Shown: piece by piece, positions 44,557-56,400 of the stretch
How the letters are laid out: every line of letters begins with the position of its first letter
How positions within the stretch are numbered: the stretch's first letter is position 1
Assembly (NCBI GenBank): GCA_033030425.1
Contig: JAUFSD010000016.1
Location: 1,116,001 to 1,180,000 of the forward strand
Direction: 5' to 3'
DNA from: Verpa conica
Taxonomy: Eukaryota > Ascomycota > Pezizomycetes > Pezizales > Morchellaceae
DNA: 64,000 bases
Program-made: the position numbers and the translations under genes
The notes under the pieces: generated by a model
Told to the model about the DNA's origin: nothing
Database searches by the model: none
The model's input: the letters and a program-made list of their open reading frames with translations, nothing else

Positions 44557-45586
44557 ATGCACAAGTGCTTCCTGCATGGAATGTACGTTACGGGGAACTT
44601 ACATCATCCATCGGTTATGGCAGCTAGGGCGCAGGGTACCTCCCATCACCCCCATACAGCAGCTACAGGGAATATCGGCGATATGGGAATACCAAAGGAC
44701 ACCTACGACGGTCCTACCTCTAGCCCTCTACTCGAAACGAATAAACAAAAGTGGACCAGTGCCCCCGGTGTCAATCGCCTGCTCATCTATATCAACGGAC
44801 AAGACAGCTCACCCAGCATTCGGAGTAGCGTGACTAGTTCCGGGCATGAAAATATACCTATACCCAATCGTATTGCTGCTGTTACCTGCCAAAGCAGGTC
44901 TGTCACTCCTAACAGTGTTTGTTTAGAGAGCATCACAACACATACACCAACCACAAGACAGAGAAACTGTCAAATTAGCGATACAGAGTCAGCTGGTTTA
45001 CCTGAGCCCAGTGATGAAAGGGGGCAGGAACAATCCTCGGTCGTGAATACAATAGGCTACTCACCTTTACCAGTGCCACAGAGTCCAGCCCACAGCTCAA
45101 ACAGCTTCATTGGCCCCCCACCGGACGGATACCTAACTCCAAGTACTAGGACCCACTACTCAACTACCCCAAGATTTATGCCAGGCAGGATTTATAATTC
45201 CATCTCTCCAGCTCCTTGCAGGAGTCTTTCAGCCAATAGTATCGTACATGGGAGAAACACAATGATACTTCGCCACAGATTCTCCGAGACAAACTCTACA
45301 CGCCCCTATCTCACACTACACAGTAGTCCTCGGAGCGGAAGGGCATACATCAAAATTTCTACACTTTGCTGGTGAAGTAATACTTGATAGTCTCCTCACC
45401 AGATTACACGAGAAGCATAACATTCAGCAGCAGGACATTGTGGGTATTGGAGTCATGCTCCAAGGAGACTATGTGACGATAAATGTTCAGGATCCGGAGG
45501 GTGACTGGGACTGGATAGCTTGGATGGAGATTGAAGGAAGTGGCGGAGGTGTCTTCAGGCTGTACGTGTACGTGGTGGTGTTATGA
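44557..45586 (+). CDS. Hypothetical 329-residue protein with C-terminal alpha/beta block; 40-bp intron
   Basis: Exon 1 (44557-45238) encodes a Ser/Pro/Thr-rich, disordered region. A 40-bp intron (45239-45278, GTATCG to CCACAG) restores a second open frame (45279-45586) in phase 1. Without splicing the protein would run into a stop at 45373-45375. The C-terminal 90 residues are ordered in appearance: YTVVLGAEG, a helix (GEVILDSLLTRLHEKH), IVGIGVMLQ, YVTINVQDPEGDWDWIAWMEI, then VFRLYVYVVV. This resembles the block in the genes at 7-9.5 kb and 40-41.6 kb. A frameshift mutation instead of an intron is the alternative. Function is unknown. Confidence 0.55.
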
Positions 45587-46534
45587 CTTGTATGGTGCAA
45601 CTTGGATCTATTACTGGTTAGGAATGTAGCTCTGGGAAAACTCCCCCCTATTTATTCTATGTATATATGTGAAATTACGGGAGCGATATGGCAGTTTTTA
45701 TACGACCTCGCTATAAATATGGTAGCTTCCAAAGTTGGAATAATCATGTATAAACCGGAGGTCTTGGTGGGACCTTGATATATCTCACAAGAACCCTACC
45801 AACTACCGTCTCATGAAAAATAATCTCTACCCGAATTGATCTTAGGATTCCTGGCTTACTTTCCTGTGATCTTGGAAATCTTTCCACTCCACTTCAAGCA
45901 GAGCCTCCATTTTCAGTCCCTTCCAGGATCCTCATACCCAGGCGGTTCGGTTAATTCAAATTCTTTTCGGGATACCGACAACGTGTTAGATTCAGCAAGC
46001 ATTGAGATATACACTGAGATATAGGGAATATTCGAGCAGCTGTAAATAGGAACATTATCTACTCTACAGCCTGAAATTTTGAAATGAGAGCATAATGTCC
46101 CTTTTTTCGCTTCGCTATAAAGATTAAAAGCTACATGTAATCTCCGTAACGGAGAGTAAAACGAGATATTATCTGGATACATTGGTTAATACCAAGTAAT
46201 CGAACGCATATATCTCAACATATGATTAAAGAAGGCTAGAGCTAGAATCAGCTTATGAGTCTGCCGTATCCCGTTGGATATCAACAAACAGCACTACAAG
46301 GAAGAAGCAGAGTGAGATGTAGTGACTGAAAGCATGGGTGTCAGAATATTACCCATAGCGTATTAGACTAACCTAATCTATTTGCCACTACTAGTATAAC
46401 TCTCACACTTCAAAAGAGTTCCAACACAAGCACCCCAATTATCTGTCGATCAATTGATTCTTCATTAGTATCAGGACAGGGCGAAAAGGTGATGCTAGTT
46501 GCCACAGACGTAGCCCAAGCCTTTCCCAACACTA
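45587..46534. other. Intergenic, no supported gene
   Basis: AT-rich flank of the transposon nest. Only short frames are present. Confidence 0.4.
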
Positions 46535-46967
46535 GCGCTCGTCATGGAGGGGTCGGACCCCCAAACTAACCCGGGAACCGCGCCAAGGAAACGCCCCAAA
46601 CCGCCCCATTCCCCGGCCGGGTCGGGTTTGCCCTTTGAAAAACCCCATTAACTCAAATTTAACCTGATTAACTACAGTGGGCCCAACGGGGCCCAGCCGG
46701 TTATCCCACCATTAGGGCGGTTCCTTCACCAAGGATAAGGCCCCGAATCCGGGCCGGGGCGGATCCATTGGCCCAGAAACCTCCCCGAATCAGAGGTTTA
46801 AATGGGCCGGCCCATTAATTAATTCAGGCCGGCCCAGCCACCTTTTATGTGGCCCGGGCCAGCAATCACCATACTAAATCAATTATTGGGCCAGGCTGGG
46901 CCACCCTAGTTTTGAGCCCGGGCCGGCCCATTTAAACCTCTGCCCCGAATTGCCCCATGACGAACAC
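46535..46967. mobile_element. GC-rich TA-flanked MITE, interrupted by a hAT MITE
   Basis: The left end GCGCTCGTCATGG and right end CCATGACGAACAC are inverted relatives (11 of 13 match), flanked by TA at 46533-46534 and 46968-46969. The interior is much more GC-rich than the surroundings (many GGGCC and CCCCG blocks). Without the inner 152-bp element and its 8-bp duplication it would be about 273 bp. It has no coding capacity. Confidence 0.7.
46791..46942. mobile_element. 152-bp hAT-type MITE, copy 2 (nested)
   Basis: Matches copy 1 at 13602 at 151 of 152 positions and has its own perfect 8-bp duplication CCCCGAAT (46783-46790, 46943-46950). It lies inside the GC-rich MITE at 46535-46967, so it arrived later. 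The near-identity of the copies points to recent movement. Confidence 0.92.
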
Positions 46968-46969
46968 TA

Positions 46970-49020
46970 TTCGCCGTTTCCCTCAAATTCGTTTGATCTG
47001 AAACGGATCGTCTCCGTCCCCTTGCATCTACGTCACCTAGGTACCCATCAAGCGCCGCCGTTACAGCATACGTCGAAACATCCTCCAGGAGAAGCACCAT
47101 CACAGGGTAGAATGAGAGTTACCTGACGGCCAGAAAAAAGGGAGTGAGAGGCATAGGACGGCAGTGCACCAATACTCCTCTAACCAGACACAAGGAGAGG
47201 TTCAAATGACGAAATAGTGGCCAGAATGATCACCACTCGATTGAAAACTAGATATATGGACTGTGGAGTATATCTGAGAAGAGTGGACAAGATCGACACA
47301 GCTGAGTGCGAGAGCGGACAACCCAAAGAGATGGTCGAACACCCGCTGCCAGTATACAAGCACTTAACATAAACTTCATGAATAGTAATAACAAGTCTTG
47401 ATTAGGCTAATTTCATAGAGATCAAGATCTACAGGGGGTATACCAAAGGGATAGAAAGAGAGTCCGCTACCAGGCATGCGGCTTGAATAGATCCTTGCAC
47501 ATCATTATCGATGAGGATTGAGGCCGAGCAAAACTAGGGTGCAGACTGCCATATTATACATAGGGTTGCAAGCGAGACGTTTGTCTGTCCGAGGTGTGTT
47601 CATCGGCGAATTGGAAGGAGGCATGATGTGAAAAGTTTCAAACGAAAGTCTCCTGCATAACTATTGTCACTCCTAGAGTCACTTAATACTTGCATGTAAA
47701 TTTCAAAGATGTGTAAAAGTATGAATTATCTAACTAAATGATATACTGGAGACAAGCTCTCCTGTTATTTATACTACGAAAGATTATCCGCTCGCCTTGG
47801 TGTTACAGCCATTATTCAGACCGCTACAAAATAGAATATGATAAGCCACTTTATGACTTATCCCAAAGTATGGCAACCGTCCATTCCAGTAGCATATACA
47901 GCACGACCCGAGGGAGTGAACTTAAACAGGCTCTACGCCACATGCAGCTAGTGTCGGGAGCACACGTTGTAGTATAATTTGCCATGCATGTTTAATTGAT
48001 TAATTCAGGCTTATATATTTGTGTGATTGATTTAAAAGGTGCATAATTTATAAGCTGTTGAGTATAACTTAATGACGTATCTGAACCTATAACTCCCCGA
48101 GAAAAGCCCTTCAGAAGCTTCTGTTGTTCAAATACTTCACTTCAGTGAGTTAATTACAATTGATGTTAATCGAGCCCGCCTAGCCCATGTTGGACTCCCA
48201 GGTCGCCTGAGAACCCACTATCAAACTATTGTTTTTTTAGGCCATTCGTCAATGAGCCTGGCGACTCACAAACGTATATATGGAGGGCAGCGGTCCATTC
48301 TCGAAGTCCTAAAACTAGTGAATGGCTCAGAATAGTGACGCATAGCACAGGAGTTGACTACCCCGACATAATTCACATCACAATTAACTACGAAATGGTA
48401 TCTATAAGGGATAATATAACGAAGGGATTTATACAGTAAACGAAGTGATTAGCTACCTCCTAGTACAGCCTAGGATAAACATTAGCCACGTATACTTTCT
48501 TCAGTGGTTGAGCTTAGGTAGCTGAACCACGTCTACTAATCAGTAAGAGGCCTTACTTTGTGGGTTTATACCTAGCTTGCGTTGTGATACGCACCTTTTC
48601 AACCCCCCGGCCCCCAATCAACAGTGCCTGAGGCCGGACAGTGAATCTATGCAAGCCGGTGAATTGTCTTGGCATATATATATAGGACGCTCAACACTGG
48701 AAACTCTACCTTCCCTTCTTCTCACCCAATTTCCAAATCATAACTGCTTTGTTATCATAAACAGGTTCATCACCCACACCTAACCTGATCAACTTATCCC
48801 CTCCTCATCCTAGTTTTGTTTCCTTTGGTTACATTCCATATCTACCTAGAGCGTATCTCCTCTCGTCAACAAGTGGTACGAGTACTTGCACCTGTTTTGA
48901 GTCTCCACAAACAAAACAAACATTTGGTTAGATCATACTGCATCATCTTTTGAATCATCAGCTACCTGAACGCTTCCCACACTCCTAATTGACCCCATCG
49001 CTATCCTTCCATTTGCAAAT
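46970..49020. other. Intergenic, no supported gene
   Basis: Short frames only; a T-rich run near 48232. The right end holds the promoter and leader of the gene starting at 49021. Confidence 0.4.
48675..48684 (+). promoter_or_regulatory. TATA-box candidate for the gene starting at 49021
   Basis: A TATATATATA run followed by C/T-rich leader sequence, about 340 bp before the ATG. Confidence 0.45.
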
Positions 49021-50184
49021 ATGCCCACCCACGGCACGAAGAGTAAGTTATCCTCATCCAGGACTATGTCCCTAGAGTCTTGTGATAGTAGCCCTGCTAC
49101 TACTACCAAGATTCATCCTAGCTAGCTATCATAAACGAACTCAGAGACTAACAATCAGGATTTAGAGCAGCCAGTTCTTCATAGTCGCTACTTCCCAGAC
49201 CCGAATACTGAATCAATCGTATCTGGGCAGCAGTTACAGACCTCTCAAGCTCCAAAGAACGTCCAGGCCTCAACTCATACTTATCCTCTAACCTCCAAGA
49301 TCTCTCAGCCTATGATTCCTCATGGTATCACAAGCCACAAACTCCCAATGAGCATTGAAGACCCATCGGATCTTCCTGGGACTAGATCTGATGGAGGTTG
49401 TATCCAAGACATTGAGAAATCCCTCCAGGAATGTAGCTGGGGGTCAGCCGAGTCATGGTCGGATGACGATGAGTTTTGTCCAGTGGTCGAGTCAAAACAA
49501 ACGATGGATGTGGATGTTCGCTCTCCTCAGGAAAATTCCAGCTGGATGACAAACCCAAGTACTGAAACCACCGTTGACCAGCTGAGGGTGTCCTTGCAAA
49601 AGGATCGGTCTTCCTTTGACACTGCTCTTAAGATCCAGGAACGTTTTAAGGAGATGGTTGCCCTCGCTGCCGCTGCCATAGAGGCCAACGCTCTTTCAGT
49701 CCAGGCTAATTCGCATACCGCACTGGACGATCTCGATGAGTCCAGCAGTGATGATGATTCTGCAAGCAGCGAATCTTCCCATGGAAAACAACCTGGTGAG
49801 GAGGTTTGTACTGGACCCTCTACCCTTAAGGCCTTGACGCACACCAGTGTCGAAGAATATTCCGGTATTGGACATGATGGACCTACTGGTCTGGTTGGTC
49901 AACCTAGCACTGTGGACAGTCACCATCGGGAAGAGGCAGTTCTCCATTGGATCCGCCAAGACATCGTACAGAGCCGCAGGATCCAAGCAATCTGCGCGAA
50001 TGCCCTCAATCTCTGTCAGATAGACCCCAACCATGAGGACTCCATTTTTCATGACTATCCGTGGCCATGGTACGCGCATTCCCCATACACCCTCAGACAC
50101 AAAGGCGTGCAAGGAGTCAAGATCTCCTTGCGTGAGGATAATAGGAGTGACTTAAGATTTGTTCTGAACTCTGCCGAGTTTTAA
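49021..50184 (+). CDS. Two-exon Ser/Asp-rich hypothetical protein, 346 residues
   Basis: Exon 1 is 22 nt (49021-49042). A 123-bp intron (49043-49165; GTAAGT donor, GACTAAC branch point, TTTAG acceptor) joins it in phase 1 to exon 2 (49166-50184). The protein is rich in Ser, Asp and Gln. It has a helix-prone centre (TALKIQERFKEMVALAAAAI), an acidic Ser/Asp run (DDLDESSSDDDSASSESS) like a casein-kinase-2 target, a second helix (EEAVLHWIRQDIVQSRRI) and a Trp/Tyr-rich end (YPWPWYAHSPYTLRH). There is no signal peptide or membrane span. A start further in, at 49312, would be the alternative if exon 1 is wrong. Family unknown. Confidence 0.62.
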
Positions 50185-51106
50185 TTTGGTGGCAGGAGTT
50201 TGGAAGCACATTTGTGTCTTTGGAAAGATGGTTCCTTCATTACATACGTTTCATATTTGTAATAATCAGTCACACAATGCCCATATTCCTACCTTGAAAC
50301 TTCACCGCTGGCCCTAAGTGTCATAGAATTACATTTCTCAAGTCATCTTCTATACTAGCTAGTTTGCTTGTCTTTTTTATGGTCGGAGGTTGTATCATGA
50401 GAAGTTAGCAATAAATTAAGGATGGCGGTATGAATGGTAGCATTACTGCAACGGACAAGGACAGTAGCGAAACTATGGCCACAACACCCTAGATGTGCTT
50501 TGAGTAATAAGTTTAGGCTGTTAGGCCCCGTCATCCCAAAATAATTATTTCTCAGTTACACGTATCCTACTTCTCTTCTCAGCCTCATGGACCGAGAAGA
50601 GGAGTAGTGAGTGATAGGGAATATAACAGGGAAGGGCCATTTACAGGCAAACTTTCTGTTGACCAGTTGTTCTGACCGATCAACACTTAGTGGATAGTCA
50701 AGGCTTACACGAACAAATTTGTTCTCTCTGCTGTGGGTCTTGGTCACCAGCAATCATCACTCACATAACCCAAAACATCGGCAGAAGAATTAGGATGGGG
50801 CTACACATTCAACGACGGAACGTACAGGTTCATAACATGAATGAATTAAATACGATTATACTGTAGCTCAGCAACATAGATACGGATCTAAGTTTCTATA
50901 TACTTCCGTTGGTTTCAACACCCCATTACCTCGCGTAAGAACACCGAAGAACTCGTAGTTTCAACCCAGAATTGAATTATCATTAATTATAACACTATGA
51001 AATACCTATCGCGGTAAATTATCTCCATACCAATTGAACTCTAGCAACTGCTTTGAAATATTCCGACTAATTAACCCAGCTAAGGAAACTTGTCACCAAA
51101 TAAAAC
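50185..51106. other. Intergenic, convergent 3' flanks
   Basis: Lies between the 3' ends of a plus-strand and a minus-strand gene. No coding signal is seen. Confidence 0.45.
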
Positions 51107-51682
51107 CTATCCAACCGTACAGCCTTGGGGATTGATACTATGGCCAGCCTCAACTGGAACATAGAGAAAATATTCATCCACAGCACTATCCACAGAGATA
51201 GTCGCATCGCTATCATACTCTAAAACAAGCGGTGTGAGCATTGTATCAACGAGGATAATTTCAAAAGACAGCTTATGATAGTGGTTCAGGGTGTTAATTG
51301 AGGGGTGACAATTACCTAAGGCAGTTTCAGTAGGGCCAGCACTAAGGCAAAGAGGGTTGTCCATCAAAGTGTGAGGCAGTCCGTTACCCATCTCGGTAGC
51401 ACTGGTATGCCCGTCAACACAGGAACCACTATCATTATTGCATCCATCGCTGGCTGATGAAAGAATTGCATCTGAATGACAGATGATGTTGTCCTCGATA
51501 AGAGGATAGCTCATGAGAACGTTTTCCATGGCTTGTTGAAGACAGTTTTCATATAAAGTAAAGAAGGGACCGTCATGTAAGAGCTGTTGCCTATTGTAAT
51601 CTTCAATTAGGCAAGTATCACACTTGCCACAAGAGACTCCTGTCACGATAGACACCTCGGTGCAGTAGTTCAAGTGATCCAT
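51107..51682 (-). CDS. Cys-containing acidic hypothetical protein, 191 residues
   Basis: A single frame starts at ATG 51682, with TATATATA about 245 bp upstream. The N-terminus has CGKCDTC (residues about 18-24), a possible metal ligand cluster, preceded by C7. The rest is acidic and Ser-rich, with further scattered Cys (CNNDSGSC) and a C-terminal strand-like segment (SFEIILVD, EYFLYVPVE). No signal peptide, so the cysteines are probably not secreted disulfides. I see at most general resemblance to the Cys/His-rich gene at 24967. Family unknown. Confidence 0.58.
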   Translation of the reverse strand: MDHLNYCTEVSIVTGVSCGKCDTCLIEDYNRQQLLHDGPFFTLYENCLQQAMENVLMSYPLIEDNIICHSDAILSSASDGCNNDSGSCVDGHTSATEMGNGLPHTLMDNPLCLSAGPTETALGNCHPSINTLNHYHKLSFEIILVDTMLTPLVLEYDSDATISVDSAVDEYFLYVPVEAGHSINPQGCTVG

Positions 51683-51923
51683 AGAAAGGTGTGTTTTGGA
51701 CTTTAGTAACCTAGGAGTAGGGAAGAATTAGTAGGGGAGCGGTTAGTGATCAATAGTTTTGGGTGTCTTGAGCGGATTTGAAAAGAGCATGACGGACGTA
51801 AATACTAACTTCGGTTTGTGAAATCGTAAGATGAAAGCGGTGTGAGGTAGCACTGCTTGGTTGTTTGTGGGGATGGAATGTTTTTGTGATAGGGGTGGTA
51901 TAGACGCAGCGGAGTATGGAGGG

Positions 51924-51931
51924 TATATATA
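51924..51931 (-). promoter_or_regulatory. TATA-box candidate for the gene starting at 51682
   Basis: TATATATA (self-complementary) with a pyrimidine-rich stretch downstream on the minus strand. Confidence 0.45.
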
Positions 51932-52516
51932 CCTTTTGTACCGCCTTGGCACCATTATGGGTAGGGTTTGGGGCATTTTCCACTCGCTGACCTATGGACT
52001 TGAGCCCAGCAAGTTATTCTGACTGCTGGAAATGCTTGCGTGCCACATACGGAAAAGTGAGTTTTCTGATGGACTCAAGAGACCGGCAGCCGCATCTACC
52101 CATCTAAATAGCTCAAGAAGTACTCTAGCAGCCCTTCAACTTTTCATATGCTCGGTACACCTACACACGATGAAGTCAACCTCCTGCGGTTGGATCTAAT
52201 CCACTGGTGAAAGAGCCATTATGGTGGGCTCTCTATCTCTAACTATGTTCCATGTTAAAACCCCCAACCCCCCGGGGCACACCACCACTCATAATTCCAG
52301 TAGAGTTTACCTGAGGAAACGCATCACACAGAACGACCACTCCAATGTGATGATCATAAAACTACCAGGAAGAAATCTAGTCCTCAGATTAGGTCGTAGT
52401 ATGGGAGGTGAGATAAGACTATCTCCTTTAGAAACGGAAGGAGCGCTAATTCCAGGGTGAATATCCTGATAGTATCTCATGGGTAAACTTTCCATATGGA
52501 AAAAGCCTATAACCTT

Positions 52517-53098
52517 TCAATTGATCCGGAAATACCCATTAGAGGTGAGTCCGTTCTCATCCAACCCAGGCTCCAATGTCCTGCCTGACCACCAAGCTTG
52601 CAGTCGCACCAAAGTCACCTCTCGATCACCGCTGAAAGGCTTCAGCGCTAGCCCCAGGTACGTACATGTCCATGGAAATGCTTTTCCTTCGCAGGACCTT
52701 TCTGGCCCATCATCCTTTCTGCTGAGCTTCTCCAGCTCATAGACCCCACATACAGTATATGTCTTATTCACTCCCTCTCTGCTACTCCTCGATGATTAGC
52801 ACCGATACCAGCCCCATCAACGACAGCATCCGTGCTTGGGACACCCCTAGCCCCAATTATTGATCATCGTGACGGTCGCTGATTGCATACTTCGATCCGA
52901 CAATAGTTATTCTAACCGCGATGCCCCCATGTTCCTCCTGTTGGGCCTTGCCAGACCTCTACCAATCTTCGAGAGCGGTTGAAGCGCTGCTATGGCCACT
53001 ATCGTTGGTGCACTGTCGTCTGTGGAAGTATGCGACCTATTCGCTGTCTCTCCATAGAAGCTTTCCGACAGTTTGAGAACAGAGCAACACCTCACCAA
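52517..53098 (-). pseudogene. Degraded coding remnant, GC-richer than surroundings
   Basis: On the minus strand protein-like blocks (TIVAIAALQPLSKIGRGLA; later VCGVYELEKLSRKDDGPERS and FPWTCTYLGLALKPFSGD) are separated by several stops over about 130 bp. Base composition is clearly richer in G and C than flanking DNA. This fits a decayed gene. I cannot assign a family; a plus-strand frame at 52221-52460 has no better claim. Confidence 0.35.
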
Positions 53099-53307
53099 CG
53101 ATCACAGGGAATTTCGACAACTTCTGCCGTTCGTGATTAATCCTATCACCTAAGGGTCTTATGAAATCTAATACTTAATTGTTTGATAGGAATAACAACT
53201 ACCGCAGAGTATACATTACGCTTATATACATAAGCACCTATAGCTAGTGACAGGGGTAGACATTGCGATCACCATGATCACCAGAACTCACCTAGTATGG
53301 TATCTTC

Positions 53308-53400
53308 GAGAACGTCATTTCTCTGACAAAATCACTGGGCCTCGTATATATTACAACTGGAAGACCTAGTACGGCGAAATATAGGACTATATCCGACACC
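53308..53400 (+). pseudogene. Decayed fragment related to the Cys/His-rich gene at 24967
   Basis: The bases around 53354-53386 (AACTGGAAGACCTAGTACGG and following) match AACTGGAAGACTTACTACGG at about 25276 at most positions. Translated, the fragment reads YYNWKT-stop-YGEI, against HNWKTYYGEY in the intact gene. TATGGTATC upstream also matches. Internal stops show that it is dead. It suggests the family had at least two members here. Confidence 0.42.
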
Positions 53401-56400
53401 TATATCGTGATTCACAAACAGTCATAGGAATTCTGAACCACCTATCCCTACCTGTTGCCAAGTTGCGGCTCTGTTGCCAAGACACTAACACAACGCGTTG
53501 CAGAGCCGCATCTTAACCAAACTACGATTGTTACACAATGAAACTGGGTTCCCGACCTATCAGTACAATGGTATATTCACACTTGCTCTGTGATCTAGGC
53601 AAATATTCTCAACCATTTCTGGCACACTGTAGCATCAGGCCTATTCTCCCCTCCCCGAGAATGACTACTGGAAACACCGCTCGCTATGTCTAAAGTGTGG
53701 CCATGAAGCGCTACTTCCTTGGGTTATTATTGGACATTTCAAATTTAATATAAATCTAGTATTGAGCTCCTAAGACTAGACTGTATAGGTGCTTTTATTC
53801 AGGGCAACTGCCCCGTCAACGTCGCGAGCCCATCAGAGAGAGATCTTACATATTGGAGGCCCACAGGTCCATAGCTGGGCTGATTATTCCAGACCTTGCT
53901 GGGCTCATTCCCCTTATCATAATCAGGTGCGTAATTTAACTCAGGGTTTGTAGTAATAATTACATTCCGAATACGTACACATTCATGATACTCGCTACAC
54001 TAAATACAAAAGAGACCGGCCAGTAAAATCAACCAGCTATTCATACATTATCTATATACTTCTTTGTAGATGAGGACTTGATGACAAATCTTGTGAAATA
54101 GATTCGTATCAATATCAGAACATCAAATTAATTTTAAAAAGAAGCAAAACTAAATATCAGAGGAGAGAATCCCGGCGAAAAATAGTTATTTAACTAGACA
54201 CCATTTATTCGAGTTCAAAGTCATCACTAGAGTAATATTACCATATGATATTGCGTTATTACCCCTTGATTATTCTTTTAATAGGTGATAAAATTTGGCA
54301 AAGTATAACCTGTATCAGCTATTTATGCGGCGCCTGTCTCGTATACGCTCGAATGATCTGCGATTTAACACCTACATTATATACCAGAGGTGTCAACAAC
54401 CTATCAACTTCATAAGCCCGTGTCCAACGGCAAACGGCATTAAGCCATCAGAAGGAATTCGAAGTTAGCATCGCAAACAGTTCATTGTTCTTTTCTGTAT
54501 ATTTTTAGTTTACATTTGGAATTTCAGGAGATGTGTTTTATTTTTAGGAAGGGGAAGGGTTATTTTTAGGTCATAGTTTATACTGCACGTCAGATTTTGT
54601 ACCCAGAACAATAAAATCACTTGAATTAAAAAAAAAAAAACCTATTGGCGGTGCCGTTCCATATACGCCCTTGCTAGTCTATGTTTCTCAGGCTACGATG
54701 AGGTAAGCGTGCTCCATGTTTCACTTGAGGCTACTTGATTTAGGCATTTTGAATAGTATCTTTTGTAGGTAGGGCCTAGGCTAGATATCTCACCAAGCGG
54801 TTGAGGATAGTGCTGTCTGTGATGTCGGTCAGTTCAACAAAATACATCCAAGGCCTGTTGGCTAATACGACTCATTTTAAGTCATGATTGCTCACTCGGT
54901 TATTTCAGCGTTTTTTGCTTACGTAAGCTTCATGATTTCTGGCGCAAGGTTCGTACCTCCGGGCTGCGGAGTAGTTCCTTTATTCCTATATCTGTTCTCG
55001 TAGATGAGAAGTGTAACTCGCACCTTATGTGACTATATTTCATATATATTCGTATTTCCCTAAGCAAAAATACTAGGAAATGCATAAATAACAAAATGAT
55101 AAAAAAGTGTCTCCCAGGGGCTGAACCGCGGACCGTTTCTCACTTGTCCCAGAATAAGTGCGACTAGGCTTCCCGGTATACCGGTAGGCCATCTTCACCT
55201 GAAAGTAACAGTGAACCTTGTACCTTTGAGGTGTGTAAAGGGGGCTCTCGGCGAATAAAGCTAGGCCTGTACTTATGCTTGGCAGCCGTACATATGAAAG
55301 ATACCCAATCCCTTGATAAACGAATGATTTATAGGTCCTAGATGAGATGTAATATCAGAGGTGTGAATCTAATGAGTTTAGTGCCCTGTAGAGACTCACC
55401 ACTTACCCGATAAATGATTAATCTACAGAATAGATTCCGTCTCCCTCTGTGTCTACTTTTAAGCCGCACTATGGACGATCTATGGCAGCATGATCTCAAG
55501 AGAGAAATTACTATGATGTTAGACACACTATAGTATGTCGAAATTGATGAAAGAGAATAGATATTCTTGATACCACTACCATGATGGTAGGAATGGATGC
55601 ACGAAGAAAGATTAAGAAAATAGCACGGCCGGTGGTGTCGCTGCTTACAGAGGCGGGACCGGCGAAAACAGTAGCGGTGGCGCAGGTCGCAGGCTTTGGA
55701 TAGGTGTCTTCTGCACTAAGTGTGTCAGAAGTCAGCACTGCGAAAACCTTCCGGGAAGAAAAAAATCGAGCCGGACACGACAATAGAAATTGAATACTCT
55801 ACTCTATTTGGCCACATCTCCTACATCCCGTGACCTGGAGGAGTGACCGCATAGCCAAATCGCAAAAGTACCCGATTCCTTAACGGTCTTTAATGAATAT
55901 CACTGAACTTCGTTATTTGGATGTTAAACCTCGTTTTGTTTATACAACTTCAAGCATAATAGGCGATGGAGGACTATTGAGGAACCTGGGGGATTATTTG
56001 ATTTCTTAAGTTTTCAATGCTGAGTAATCACCAGATTCGATTTAGCGATCCATGACATGGAAGGCTTATGCCAACCCACTAAACTTTACAGCTGCAATTC
56101 CACTGGCTTAATTACCATACGAAGGTGAAAGATAGATAGAAGCTTCGATTAGTAAATTGTTTGTCGTTGCCAAAGCTACCGTTGATGCAATGGAGGGGGG
56201 GAATAATCGACGGAACCGGACCCATGTTATATTGTTGGCGACCAAAACGGTCTAGAAAGCCAGAGGCACATAGCAACCGAAGTAATTATCATAACCCAAC
56301 AATGAGAAGCACAAAATAGATATTAAAATCTTAAACTACACCTAAAACTCTATTAAGGTGTATTTATATCATAATTTAGGCCATGCCAGGCACCTCGTAG

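Noticed and set aside
46906..47103. 65-codon minus-strand frame
   Set aside because: It runs from flanking DNA into the nested MITEs and lacks an ATG.
52221..52460. 79-codon plus-strand frame starting with ATG, with basic content
   Set aside because: It has no promoter or intron support, and the opposite strand nearby holds more protein-like, though decayed, sequence.
55511..55783. 90-codon minus-strand frame
   Set aside because: It has no ATG, no splice connections, and no recognisable domain.
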